Shown: positions 19,203-27,409 of the stretch, piece by piece
Position numbering within the stretch: the stretch's first letter is position 1
Layout of the letters: each line of letters begins with the position of its first letter
Notes under the pieces: generated by a model
What the model saw: only the letters and a program-made list of their open reading frames with translations
The model's database searches: none
Told to the model about the DNA's origin: nothing
Program-made: the position numbers and the translations under genes
Origin: Hyphomicrobiaceae bacterium
Lineage (GTDB): Bacteria > Pseudomonadota > Alphaproteobacteria > Rhizobiales > Xanthobacteraceae
Assembly (NCBI GenBank): GCA_021324465.1
Contig: JAJPJB010000091.1
Coordinates: 1 to 53,016 of the forward strand
Reading direction: 5' to 3'
Length of the DNA: 53,016 nucleotides

Positions 19203-19994
19203 CTACCACCATAGCGCCGCGCCAGCCGCGGCCTTCTGCTCTTCGCCGGGCTCGGCGCCGGCGCGGTTGAGCGAGCGATCGAGCGCGCTCAGCAAGCGGC
19301 GCTTGACAAAATCAAAGGCGGCGGACTGCCGATCGCGCGGCCGCGGCAGGTCGACCCCGATCTCCTCGAAAATATGTCCCGGGCGCGGGCGCATCACCAT
19401 GACGCGGTCTGCCAGAACAATGGCTTCTTCGACGTCATGGGTGACCACAATCAAAGTGGGCTTGGCATCGGCCCACAGATCAAGCAGATGGTCCTGCAGA
19501 TCGCCGCGGGTGAAGGCGTCGAGCGCCGAGAACGGCTCGTCCAGCAACAGGACCTCCGGGCGCGGCACCAGCGCCCGGGCAATCGAGGCGCGCTGCGCCT
19601 GCCCCCCCGACAGCTCGCGTGGCCAGACCTGCGCCTTGTCGGCAAGGCCGACGCGCTTGAGCGCAGCCGCGACCCGCTGCGCGCGCTCGTCCTTTGGCCG
19701 ATCGTGCAGACCAAAGCCGACATTGTCGGCGACTTTGAGCCACGGCAGCAGCCGCGGCTCCTGAAAGATGATGCCGATCTTCTCATGCGGCGCGCTGATG
19801 CGCTCGCCATCGAGCAGGACCGCGCCCTCACTCGCCGGATCGAGCCCGGCGACGGCGCGCAGCAAAGTCGACTTGCCGCAGCCCGAACCGCCGATCACCG
19901 CCACGATTTCGCCGAGCGCGACTTCCGCCGACACGCCCGAAAGCGCATGCACGCCGTTCGGATAAACCTTGCCGACCCGGTCAAGAACGAGCAT
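19203..19994 (-). CDS. ABC transporter ATP-binding protein, SsuB/TauB type
   Basis: 263-residue ATPase of a NitT/TauT-family importer. Walker A GGSGCGKST at 35-43, RELSGGQAQRAS signature, LLLDEPFSALD Walker B, THDVEEA switch. FQEPRLLPW is typical of the sulfonate/nitrate/taurine group. It lies 132 nt downstream of the permease gene, with a degenerate palindromic repeat in the gap. The C-terminus is extended by ~25 Ala/Glu-rich residues. Confidence 0.92.
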   Translation of the reverse strand: MLVLDRVGKVYPNGVHALSGVSAEVALGEIVAVIGGSGCGKSTLLRAVAGLDPASEGAVLLDGERISAPHEKIGIIFQEPRLLPWLKVADNVGFGLHDRPKDERAQRVAAALKRVGLADKAQVWPRELSGGQAQRASIARALVPRPEVLLLDEPFSALDAFTRGDLQDHLLDLWADAKPTLIVVTHDVEEAIVLADRVMVMRPRPGHIFEEIGVDLPRPRDRQSAAFDFVKRRLLSALDRSLNRAGAEPGEEQKAAAGAALWW

Positions 19995-20126
19995 CGGTCT
20001 TACTCACAGTATCGCGACCGCGACGCAGCGCGAGCACCGCAGATGCGGAACCTTCCCAGATTCGGCATTTGCGACGACCCCAAGTCTGCAGCGCACCACT
20101 TCGTGCTGCACCGCTCCGGGAAGCAG

Positions 20127-20963
20127 TCAGTCATGCCGCACCACATCTTCCCAGCGCAGAAACGGCGCGGCTGCGAGCGCGATCAGCCAATCGGTGACTT
20201 TGCCGATAATCGCGAACGCTACGATCGCGGCAACGATCTCCGCCGGCTTGCCGAGCTGCTGGCCGTCGATCAACAGATAGCCGAGCCCCTCGGAGGCTCC
20301 CAAGAATTCGGCGGCAACGACGAACATCCAGCCCAGTCCGAGACCTGAACGCAACGAAATGATATAAGCCGGCAGTACCGCTGGCAGGAGGATGCGGTAC
20401 ACCATCTCGGTATCGGACAAGCGGAAGGCGCGGCCGACTTCGACAAGCTTGCGGTCGACCGATTGGATTGCGCCCATCAGCCCGAGATAGACGGGAAAAA
20501 ATACACCGACGGCGATCAGCGTAATCTTCGAAGCTTCGAAAATACCGAGCCAGAGAACGAACAGCGGCACCCAGGCAATCGACGGAATCGCGCGCAGCGC
20601 CTGCAGGGTCGGATCGAGGAGACGCCGGACAAGCGGTGAGTAGCCGGCCGCCGCGCCGACGATGGTGGCGGCGACAACGCCAAAACCGAATCCGGCCGCG
20701 ACGCGGCCGAGCGTCACCAGCGTATCGCGCTGCAGGTCGCCGGTCCGCGCCAGATCGACGAATGTCGTGAACACGACCGAGGGCGGCGGCACCAGGCGGC
20801 CGGTCGACCATCCCATGCGCACGATGATTTCCCAGGCCGCAGCGAGCGTGACCGGCAGCACCAAGCCAAGCGCCGGCCGGGTCAGCCGCGTCCAGCGGTT
20901 CGCTCCCGCCGGCTCATTCGCCGGGGTCCCTTCGGCGACAATGGTCATGCTCGAAAGAGACAT
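20127..20963 (-). CDS. ABC transporter permease, SsuC/TauC type
   Basis: 278-residue inner-membrane subunit with six hydrophobic stretches. The EAA loop reads VDRKLVEVGRAFRLSDTEMVYRILLPAVLPAY, as in SsuC/TauC. Start ATG 20963 or 20948 (before TIVAEG); the first is kept. It stands between the binding protein and ATPase genes of the same importer. Substrate probably an alkanesulfonate or related small anion, based only on family. Confidence 0.92.
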   Translation of the reverse strand: MSLSSMTIVAEGTPANEPAGANRWTRLTRPALGLVLPVTLAAAWEIIVRMGWSTGRLVPPPSVVFTTFVDLARTGDLQRDTLVTLGRVAAGFGFGVVAATIVGAAAGYSPLVRRLLDPTLQALRAIPSIAWVPLFVLWLGIFEASKITLIAVGVFFPVYLGLMGAIQSVDRKLVEVGRAFRLSDTEMVYRILLPAVLPAYIISLRSGLGLGWMFVVAAEFLGASEGLGYLLIDGQQLGKPAEIVAAIVAFAIIGKVTDWLIALAAAPFLRWEDVVRHD

Positions 20964-21000
20964 GGCTGCGCTGCCAAATGCAATGCGGCCGTTCCCTCGC

Positions 21001-21082
21001 CGCCCCCGGCTTGACCGGGGGCGATGTTGTCCCGGGACGCAGGCGGCCAGGCCGCGTGGATTGCCGGGTCAAGCCCGGCAAT
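21001..21082. repeat. Pair of GC-rich palindromes between ssuA-like and permease genes
   Basis: Hairpin 1: arms CGCCCCCGG and CCGGGGGCG (21001-21023, 5-nt loop). Hairpin 2: arms ATTGCCGGG and CCCGGCAAT (21060-21082, loop TCAAG). The two share the CCCGGCTTGA/TCAAGCCCGG core in opposite sense. This is the repeat type common in Bradyrhizobium-like genomes; here it sits inside an operon and could tune expression of permease against binding protein. Confidence 0.7.
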
Positions 21083-21097
21083 GACCAGGTAAAGGAC

Positions 21098-22075
21098 TTA
21101 CGCCGCGGTCACGAATCGGTCATCCACCAGATCATCGAGCGACCGCCTCACATCGACGCCGGGCGGGATCACGCCCGCCTGCTGCAGCGCCAGTCCGGCC
21201 TTGAGGATGGTGTCGCGCTGCTCCGGCCCGATGCGATTGAAGGTGAGCTCGGTGCGCTCTTTGAGCTGGATGTCGACGACATTTTCCGGAAGCTTTGTGA
21301 TCGCCATGAATACCTTCTTCTCGTCGTCGTAGTGGCTCAGGCAATATTTGCGCGCCTCTTCGTAAGTCGTGAGCACGCGCTTGGCGAAATCCGGATATTT
21401 GTTCAGGAAATCCTCGGTGGCATTAAGGATGCCGTAGGTGTTCGCCGCCTTGTTGCGGTAGAACAGCCGGGCACCGTCCTCGACCTGCGCCTGCGCCATC
21501 ATCGGATCAAGGCCGGCCCAAGCATCGACATCGCCGCGGATGAGCGCGATCTTGCCGTCGGGATGCTGCAACAGCACTGGCACGATGTCCTTCTCGCTCA
21601 TGCCCACCGATTGCAGCGCACGCACCAGGAAGATGTGCGGATCGGTGCCGCGCGTCACTGCGACGCGCTTGCCTTTGAGGTCCTCGATCTTGTTAATCGA
21701 AGTGTCCTTGCGGGTCACCAAAGCCGTCCATTCCGGGCGCGAATAGACGTAGATTGACTTGATAGGATTGCCGTTGATCTTGCTGAGGAGCGCCGCCGAC
21801 CCTGCGGTCGAGCCGAAATCGATCGACCCGGCATTGAGGAACTCCAGCGCCTTGTTGGAGCCAAGCGTCTGCACCCAGCGGATGCCGATGCCGTCCTTGG
21901 CAAACTCTTTTTCAAGGAGCCCGTTCTGCTTGAGCACCATCGAGACCGGATTGTAGGTCGCCCAATCGATGCGAATTTCCGCTGGCTTGTCGGCGGCACG
22001 CGCGGGTCGCGCCAATCCATAGGGCAGAAGACCGGCGCCGACGGCGCTGCCCAGAAATGTGCGGCGTGAGAGCAT
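21098..22075 (-). CDS. ABC transporter substrate-binding protein, SsuA-like
   Basis: 325-residue periplasmic protein. The N-terminus has SRRTFLG, a Tat-type twin-arginine motif, with cleavage likely after ARPARAADK. WATYNPVSMVLKQNG and LRxxGxxDAWAGLDP-like segments fit aliphatic-sulfonate binding proteins. GGGAGG lies upstream of ATG 22075. A perfect TATAAT (minus strand, 22174-22169) lies ~95 nt upstream in an AT-rich stretch, without a good -35. First gene of an ssuA-C-B-osmC order. Confidence 0.88.
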   Translation of the reverse strand: MLSRRTFLGSAVGAGLLPYGLARPARAADKPAEIRIDWATYNPVSMVLKQNGLLEKEFAKDGIGIRWVQTLGSNKALEFLNAGSIDFGSTAGSAALLSKINGNPIKSIYVYSRPEWTALVTRKDTSINKIEDLKGKRVAVTRGTDPHIFLVRALQSVGMSEKDIVPVLLQHPDGKIALIRGDVDAWAGLDPMMAQAQVEDGARLFYRNKAANTYGILNATEDFLNKYPDFAKRVLTTYEEARKYCLSHYDDEKKVFMAITKLPENVVDIQLKERTELTFNRIGPEQRDTILKAGLALQQAGVIPPGVDVRRSLDDLVDDRFVTAA

Positions 22076-22091
22076 GAAGGACCTCCCTACA

Positions 22092-22110
22092 ACATAATTC
22101 TTCTTTATGT
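22092..22110. promoter_or_regulatory. Weak inverted repeat in the ssuA/glnD divergent region
   Basis: ACATAA and TTATGT pair over 6 bp with 7 nt between, within the only clearly AT-rich stretch here (22086-22180), just upstream of the SsuA-like gene. It could be a LysR-type (CysB/Cbl-like) site, but the sequence alone cannot show this. Confidence 0.25.
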
Positions 22111-22243
22111 GGCTTGCACTTGGAGGTCAAATAGAAACAACTATCGCATACACGTCAGAATGTAGAATATTATAGCTGCAAACCCGTGACGGCCTTTTCG
22201 CTCGTTTTGCCACCTCCCACTTCAGGACGACCTTAAGGAGGCG

Positions 22244-22282
22244 ATGACAGTGCGCCCGGCCTCCGTTATCTCGGTGCGATGA
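22244..22282 (+). CDS. Putative leader ORF overlapping the glnD start
   Basis: AAGGAGG at 22235-22241 is the best ribosome site upstream of glnD, yet it is not placed for the glnD ATG. It lies 8 nt before GTG 22250 (and 2 nt before in-frame ATG 22244). This frame encodes 10-12 residues and stops at TGA 22280-22282, overlapping the glnD ATGATG. Translational coupling of glnD to a leader peptide is the simplest reading. Expression is not shown. Confidence 0.4.
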   Translation: MTVRPASVISVR

Positions 22283-23166
22283 TGCTCGATGCGCAAAAAG
22301 CCGCGCCAAAATCCGATGCCGCGAGCCTGATCGATCCGGTGGCGGTGGCCGCCGACTTGGCGGAACTCGCCGCGACCTATGCCGGCCGCGAGCGCGAATT
22401 GCGCGCCGCGGTGGCGCAGCGCCTCAAGGCAACACTCAACGAGGCGCGGGCACGCGCCGAAGCTCTGCTGTTGAAGGACCGGCATGGTCGGCGTTGCGCC
22501 GAGCGGCTGTGCCAGATGCACGACGACATCATCCGCGTCCTGTTCGACTTCACCGGCACGGTGCTCTATCCGCCGCGCGTCCTGTCCGAGGCCGAGCGCA
22601 TGGCGGTGGTCGCGACCGGGGGCTACGGGCGGGGACTGCTGGCGCCGGGCTCCGACATCGATCTGCTGTTTCTGTTGCCGTACAAGCAGACCGCCTGGGG
22701 CGAGTCGGTCGCCGAGGCGCTGTTGTATTGTCTCTGGGACATGGGGCTGAAAGTCGGCCATGCCACCCGCTCGGTAAACGACTGCATCCGCCAGGCCAAG
22801 GCCGACATGACCATCCGTACCGCGCTTCTGGAATCGCGCTACCTGTTCGGCGAGAAAAAGCTGTTCGATGAGCTGACGCAGCGCTTCGACAAGGAAGTGG
22901 CGCAGGGCACCGCGCCCGAATTCGTCGCCGCGAAGCTTGCCGAGCGCGAGGAGCGCCATCGCTGTGCCGGTCAGTCGCGCTATCTGGTCGAGCCTAACGT
23001 GAAAGACGGCAAGGGCGGCCTGCGCGACCTGCACACTCTGTTCTGGATCGCCAAATACGTCTATCGCGTGCGCGAGCCGGAGGGGCTGATCGCACGCGGC
23101 GTGTTCGACCGCGACGAATACAGGATGTTCCGCCGCTGCGAGGATTTTCTCTGGTCGGTCCGCTGA
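22279..23166 (+). CDS. glnD: GlnD (PII uridylyltransferase), N-terminal part before an in-frame TGA
   Basis: Bifunctional enzyme that uridylylates and deuridylylates PII in response to glutamine. This 295-residue part holds the nucleotidyltransferase domain: GGYGRG from 114, then PGSDIDLLF with Asp126 and Asp128 as metal ligands, and later YLVEPNVKDGKGGLRDLHTL. It ends FLWSVR-TGA. The frame continues without shift after the TGA with NMHF. Relatives read FLWSVRC[NH][LM]HF as I remember them, so TGA stands exactly where a Cys codon is expected. ATG 22279 (or 22282) is the start; no in-frame start exists upstream before a stop at 22234. Nonsense mutation, sequence error or readthrough cannot be told apart here. 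Confidence 0.9.
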   Translation: MMLDAQKAAPKSDAASLIDPVAVAADLAELAATYAGRERELRAAVAQRLKATLNEARARAEALLLKDRHGRRCAERLCQMHDDIIRVLFDFTGTVLYPPRVLSEAERMAVVATGGYGRGLLAPGSDIDLLFLLPYKQTAWGESVAEALLYCLWDMGLKVGHATRSVNDCIRQAKADMTIRTALLESRYLFGEKKLFDELTQRFDKEVAQGTAPEFVAAKLAEREERHRCAGQSRYLVEPNVKDGKGGLRDLHTLFWIAKYVYRVREPEGLIARGVFDRDEYRMFRRCEDFLWSVR

Positions 23167-23169
23167 AAC

Positions 23170-25074
23170 ATGCATTTTGTCGCCGGTCGGGCCGAGGAGC
23201 GGCTGTCGTTTGACATCCAGCGCGATATCGCGGTGCGGCTCGGCTATACCGCGCATCCAGGCTTGCGCGATGTCGAGCGCTTCATGAAGCACTATTTCTT
23301 GACCGCCAAGCAGGTCGGGGATCTCACCGCCATCCTTTGCTCGGGCCTGGAAGATCTACAGGCCAAGCCTGCGCCGGTCTTGAGCCGCATCATTCCCTGG
23401 CGCTCGCGCACGCTTCGCAGGACGCTTAGCGAATCCGAGGATTTCATCGTCGACAACAACCGCATCAATATCGTGCGCGCCGACGTGTTTCGCCGCGATC
23501 CGGTCAATCTGATTCGGCTGTTTCATCTGGCGCAAAAGCATAATCTTGCCTTCCATCCCGAAGCGATGCGGGCGGCGACGCATTCGCTGAAACTGATCAA
23601 CAAGGACGTCCGCGAGGACGAGGAAGCCAATCGCCTGTTCCTGGAGATTCTCACCTCGAAGAACGATCCGGAGACCGTGCTGCGGCGCATGAACGAAGCC
23701 GGCGTGCTCGGCGCTTTTGTGCATGCCTTCGGGCTGATCGTGGCGATGATGCAGTTCAACATGTATCACAACTACACGGTGGATGAGCATTTGATCCGCT
23801 GCATCGGCGTGCTCAACGAGATCAGCCGCGGCGGGAATCCCGAATTTTCACTCGCCGGCGATCTGATCAAGACGATCCAGCCGCAGCATCATGCCGTGCT
23901 CTGCGTCGCGCTGTTCCTGCACGACATCGCCAAGGGCCGCGTCGAGGATCATTCGCTCGCTGGCGCGCGGTTGGCGCGGCGGCTCTGTCCGCGGCTCGGG
24001 CTCAGCGCCGCCGATACCGAGCTCGTCGCCTGGCTGGTCGAAGTGCATCTGGTGATGTCCACGGTGGCACAGTCGCGCGATCTGTCCGACCGCAAGACGA
24101 TCGAGAACTTCGCTGCGGTGGTGCAGTCGCTCGAGCGGCTGAAGCTTCTGACCATTCTCACCACCGCCGATATTCGCGCCGTCGGTCCCGGCGTGTGGAA
24201 CGGCTGGAAGGCGCAACTCCTGCGCACGCTCTATTACGAGACCGAGCCGGTGCTGACCGGCGGCTTCTCCGAGGTCAATCGCGCGCAGCGCGTCGCCATG
24301 GCGCAGGCCGAATTCCGCGCCGAGCTGAAAGGTTGGCCGGACGAAGAGCTCAGCGCCTATGTCGAGCGGCTCTATCCGGCGTACTGGCTGAAGGTCGATC
24401 TGGCGCACAAGCTCGCGCATGCGCGTTTTGTGCGCGAGACGGAAACGGCGGGACGGAAGCTTGCCACCAGTGTCGGCTTTGATGCGGCGCGCGGGGTCAC
24501 CGAGCTCACGGTGTTTGCGCCGGATCATCCCTGGCTGCTCTCGATCATCGCCGGTGCCTGCGCGCTGGCGGGCGCCAATATCGTCGATGCGCAGATCTAT
24601 ACGACCACCGACGGACTCGCGCTCGACACGATTTCGGTATCGCGTGAATTCGAGCGCGACGAGGACGAGGCGCGGCGCGCCGCGCGCATCAGCGACGCCA
24701 TCGAAAAGGCGCTGCGCGGCGAGATGAAATTGCCGGAGATCGTTGCCAAGCGCGCGCCGGCAAAGGGGCGCCTGAAGGCGTTCGCCATCGAGCCCGAAGT
24801 CACCATCAATAATCAGTGGTCGAGCCGCTACACCGTGGTCGAGGTCACCGGCCTCGACCGGCCGGGCCTCTTGTATGAGCTGACCACGACACTCTCGAAG
24901 CTCAATCTCAATATCGCGTCCGCGCATGTCGCGACCTTCGGCGAACGTGTCGTGGACGTGTTCTATGTCACGGATCTTCTTGGCGCACAGATATCGACGC
25001 CGACGCGGCAAGCCGCGATCAAGCGGCCCCTGCTGGCGCTGTTCGCGCCGCCGGCGGAAGGCAAGGCTGCGTGA
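23170..25074 (+). CDS. glnD: GlnD, C-terminal part (HD and ACT domains)
   Basis: 634 residues in the same frame as the preceding part. It contains AEERLSFDIQRDIAVRLGY, the HD phosphohydrolase (uridylyl-removing) domain with FLHDIAKGR and DHS, and two ACT domains (VFAPDHPWLLSIIAG and EVTGLDRPGLLYELT) that sense glutamine. ATG 23170 lies just one codon after the TGA, so translational restart could produce this half separately, although no ribosome site is obvious. The cut falls inside the helical region between transferase and HD domains, so a two-chain GlnD would need to reassemble. Confidence 0.9.
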   Translation: MHFVAGRAEERLSFDIQRDIAVRLGYTAHPGLRDVERFMKHYFLTAKQVGDLTAILCSGLEDLQAKPAPVLSRIIPWRSRTLRRTLSESEDFIVDNNRINIVRADVFRRDPVNLIRLFHLAQKHNLAFHPEAMRAATHSLKLINKDVREDEEANRLFLEILTSKNDPETVLRRMNEAGVLGAFVHAFGLIVAMMQFNMYHNYTVDEHLIRCIGVLNEISRGGNPEFSLAGDLIKTIQPQHHAVLCVALFLHDIAKGRVEDHSLAGARLARRLCPRLGLSAADTELVAWLVEVHLVMSTVAQSRDLSDRKTIENFAAVVQSLERLKLLTILTTADIRAVGPGVWNGWKAQLLRTLYYETEPVLTGGFSEVNRAQRVAMAQAEFRAELKGWPDEELSAYVERLYPAYWLKVDLAHKLAHARFVRETETAGRKLATSVGFDAARGVTELTVFAPDHPWLLSIIAGACALAGANIVDAQIYTTTDGLALDTISVSREFERDEDEARRAARISDAIEKALRGEMKLPEIVAKRAPAKGRLKAFAIEPEVTINNQWSSRYTVVEVTGLDRPGLLYELTTTLSKLNLNIASAHVATFGERVVDVFYVTDLLGAQISTPTRQAAIKRPLLALFAPPAEGKAA

Positions 25075-25281
25075 CTCCTGCTCCCCGCCGTGCACGGAGA
25101 AGGGGGATTTAAGGACCTCCCCGCCGGGCTCAAACTCGCGGCACCGCCTCCTCACCCGCGCTTCGCACGGACGACCTCTTCCCGCACGGCATCGCACGGC
25201 CGGGACAGGTGAAGTAACCCCCCTTAAACCGTCCCAAACTACCGTGTTTGCAGCGCCGGGGCGCGGCGCTGGGGACCCAAT

Positions 25282-27390
25282 ATGGCGTGGCGTCAGGGAC
25301 GAAAGCGCGCGAGCGGCGGCTTGAGCCTTGATCTTCGCCTGTCGCCCGAGGACCGCACCGGCGGCCCGCCGAAAGCCGACACCAGTCGCCGCCGCGAGGC
25401 GCCGCCCACCCGTGCGCCCAAGAAGAAGAAGCGCAGCGGCAGGAGCCGGGCCCGCGCCGGTCGGCTGATCTACTGGGGCTGCGTGCTTGCGCTCTGGGGC
25501 CTGATCGCCGGCGCGGGTGTTCTGGTCTGGGTCGGCATGCATCTGCCGCCGATCCAGTCGCTTGAAATTCCCAAGCGCCCACCGTCAGTTCTCATCCTCG
25601 GCACAAACGGCGCAACTCTTGCCACACGTGGTGACATGGGCGGCGCCGCGGTGCCGCTGAACGAATTACCGGCTTATGTGCCGAACGCCTTCGTTGCCAT
25701 CGAGGACCGCCGCTTCTATGCGCATTACGGCGTCGATCCGCTCGGCATTGCGCGCGCGCTGATCGCCGACATTTTGCGGCGCCGCTCCTCGCAGGGCGGC
25801 TCGACCATCACGCAGCAGCTTGCCAAGAATCTGTTCCTCACCCAGGAGCGCACAGTCTCGCGCAAGCTGCAGGAAATCGTGCTCGCGCTCTGGCTCGAGC
25901 ACAAATATTCCAAGCGGCAGATTCTCGATCTTTATCTCAACCGCGTCTATTTCGGCTCGGGCGCCTATGGCGTCGAGGCGGCGGCGCAGCGCTATTTCGG
26001 CAAATCGGCGCGCCGCCTAACCCTTGCCGAAGCCGCCATGCTCGCCGGTCTCGTGCAATCGCCGTCACGCCTTGCGCCCAACCACAATCCCGAAGGCGCC
26101 GAGCGCCGCGCCGCGATCGTGCTCGCCGCCATGGCGGCGCAGAAGATGATCGGTGCGGACGCCGAAAGGGCGGCGTTGGCGCATCCCGCGCATGCCATCC
26201 CGCCGACCGGCGGCGGCTCGGCCAATTATGTCGCCGACTGGGTGATGGATGCGGTCGATGACTTGATCGGCAAATTTGACGAGGACATCGTGGTCGAAAC
26301 CACGATCGATCCGGCGCTGCAGAGCGCCGCCGAGCAGGCGCTTGATGACACGCTCAATGCCAAAGGCGGGAAATTCGATATCGCGCAGGGCGCTCTGGTG
26401 GCGATGACGCCGGACGGCGTGGTGCGTGCGCTGGTCGGTGGAAGGAATTACGGGCAAAGCCAGTTCAATCGCGCCATCGATGCCAGGCGCCAGCCCGGCT
26501 CGGTCTTCAAGCCGTTCGTCTATCTGACCGCGCTCGAACACGGGCTAACGCCCGACAGCGTCCGCGACGACGCGCCGATCCAGGTCAAGGGTTGGAAGCC
26601 GGAGAATTTCGAGCGCCAATATGCCGGGCCGGTGACGCTCACGCAGGCCCTGGCCAATTCGCTCAACACGGTCTCGGTGCGGCTGACGCTGGAAGTCACG
26701 CCGGAGGCCGTAGTGCGCACGGCTTACCGGCTCGGCATCACCTCGATGCTTGCGCCCAATGCCTCGATCGCGCTCGGCACGTCCGAAGTGGCGCCGATCG
26801 AGATCGTGACGGCTTATGCGACCTTTGCCAACGGCGGGCTTGCCGTCTCACCGCATGTCGTCGCCCGCATCCGCACCGCGGACGGCAAGACGCTCTATGC
26901 CCATGCCAATGCGCCGCTCGGCCGGGTTGTCGATGCGCGCTATGTCGCCATGATGAACATGATGATGCAGCAGGTGCTGCTGTCGGGCACCGCGCGCGGC
27001 GCCAGTCTGCCGGGCTGGCAGGCGGCCGGTAAAACCGGCACCAGCCAGGATTATCGCGATGCTTGGTTTATCGGCTACACCTCGCACCTGGTCACCGGCG
27101 TCTGGCTTGGCAATGACGACAATTCACCGACCAAACGCGCGGTGGGCGGCGGCCTGCCCGTCGAGATCTGGAGCCGCTTCATGGGGGTGGCGCATCGAGG
27201 CGTGGTGCCGACTCCGTTGCCGGGCCTCGAAAGCGGCGGCTGGTTCGAGCCTACGCCGCAACCGCCGGCACCGGTCGGGCCGGTGGCAGGCAACCGATAC
27301 GGCCAATCCTATTCGCAGCAACCAGCACCGCAGCGCAGCTCTGGCGGCCTGGATTTTTGGCTGTTGGATAAATTATTTGGGCGGCGATGA
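25282..27390 (+). CDS. Class A penicillin-binding protein (PBP1A type)
   Basis: Bifunctional murein synthase, 702 residues. A basic cytoplasmic N-terminus (~60 residues, KKKKRSGRSRAR) precedes one TM helix (63-85). The GT51 glycosyltransferase has catalytic Glu141 in AIEDRRFYAHYG and QGGSTITQQLAKN. The transpeptidase has S407-V-F-K410, SLN and K584-T-G. The C-terminus is Pro/Gln-rich. ATG 25282 follows GGGGACC. The 207-nt gap after glnD has G/C hairpins but no gene. In several rhizobia murJ follows glnD, as I recall; here it does not. Confidence 0.94.
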   Translation: MAWRQGRKRASGGLSLDLRLSPEDRTGGPPKADTSRRREAPPTRAPKKKKRSGRSRARAGRLIYWGCVLALWGLIAGAGVLVWVGMHLPPIQSLEIPKRPPSVLILGTNGATLATRGDMGGAAVPLNELPAYVPNAFVAIEDRRFYAHYGVDPLGIARALIADILRRRSSQGGSTITQQLAKNLFLTQERTVSRKLQEIVLALWLEHKYSKRQILDLYLNRVYFGSGAYGVEAAAQRYFGKSARRLTLAEAAMLAGLVQSPSRLAPNHNPEGAERRAAIVLAAMAAQKMIGADAERAALAHPAHAIPPTGGGSANYVADWVMDAVDDLIGKFDEDIVVETTIDPALQSAAEQALDDTLNAKGGKFDIAQGALVAMTPDGVVRALVGGRNYGQSQFNRAIDARRQPGSVFKPFVYLTALEHGLTPDSVRDDAPIQVKGWKPENFERQYAGPVTLTQALANSLNTVSVRLTLEVTPEAVVRTAYRLGITSMLAPNASIALGTSEVAPIEIVTAYATFANGGLAVSPHVVARIRTADGKTLYAHANAPLGRVVDARYVAMMNMMMQQVLLSGTARGASLPGWQAAGKTGTSQDYRDAWFIGYTSHLVTGVWLGNDDNSPTKRAVGGGLPVEIWSRFMGVAHRGVVPTPLPGLESGGWFEPTPQPPAPVGPVAGNRYGQSYSQQPAPQRSSGGLDFWLLDKLFGRR

Positions 27391-27409
27391 GGAATGCCTC
27401 GTACCATCG

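Noticed and set aside
23164-23166. UGA reassigned to an amino acid in this genome
   Set aside because: TGA is the normal stop of many other genes in the window (for example mutS neighbours, the crotonase gene and ligA), so there is no general code change. Selenocysteine at this single site is kept only as a low-probability option.
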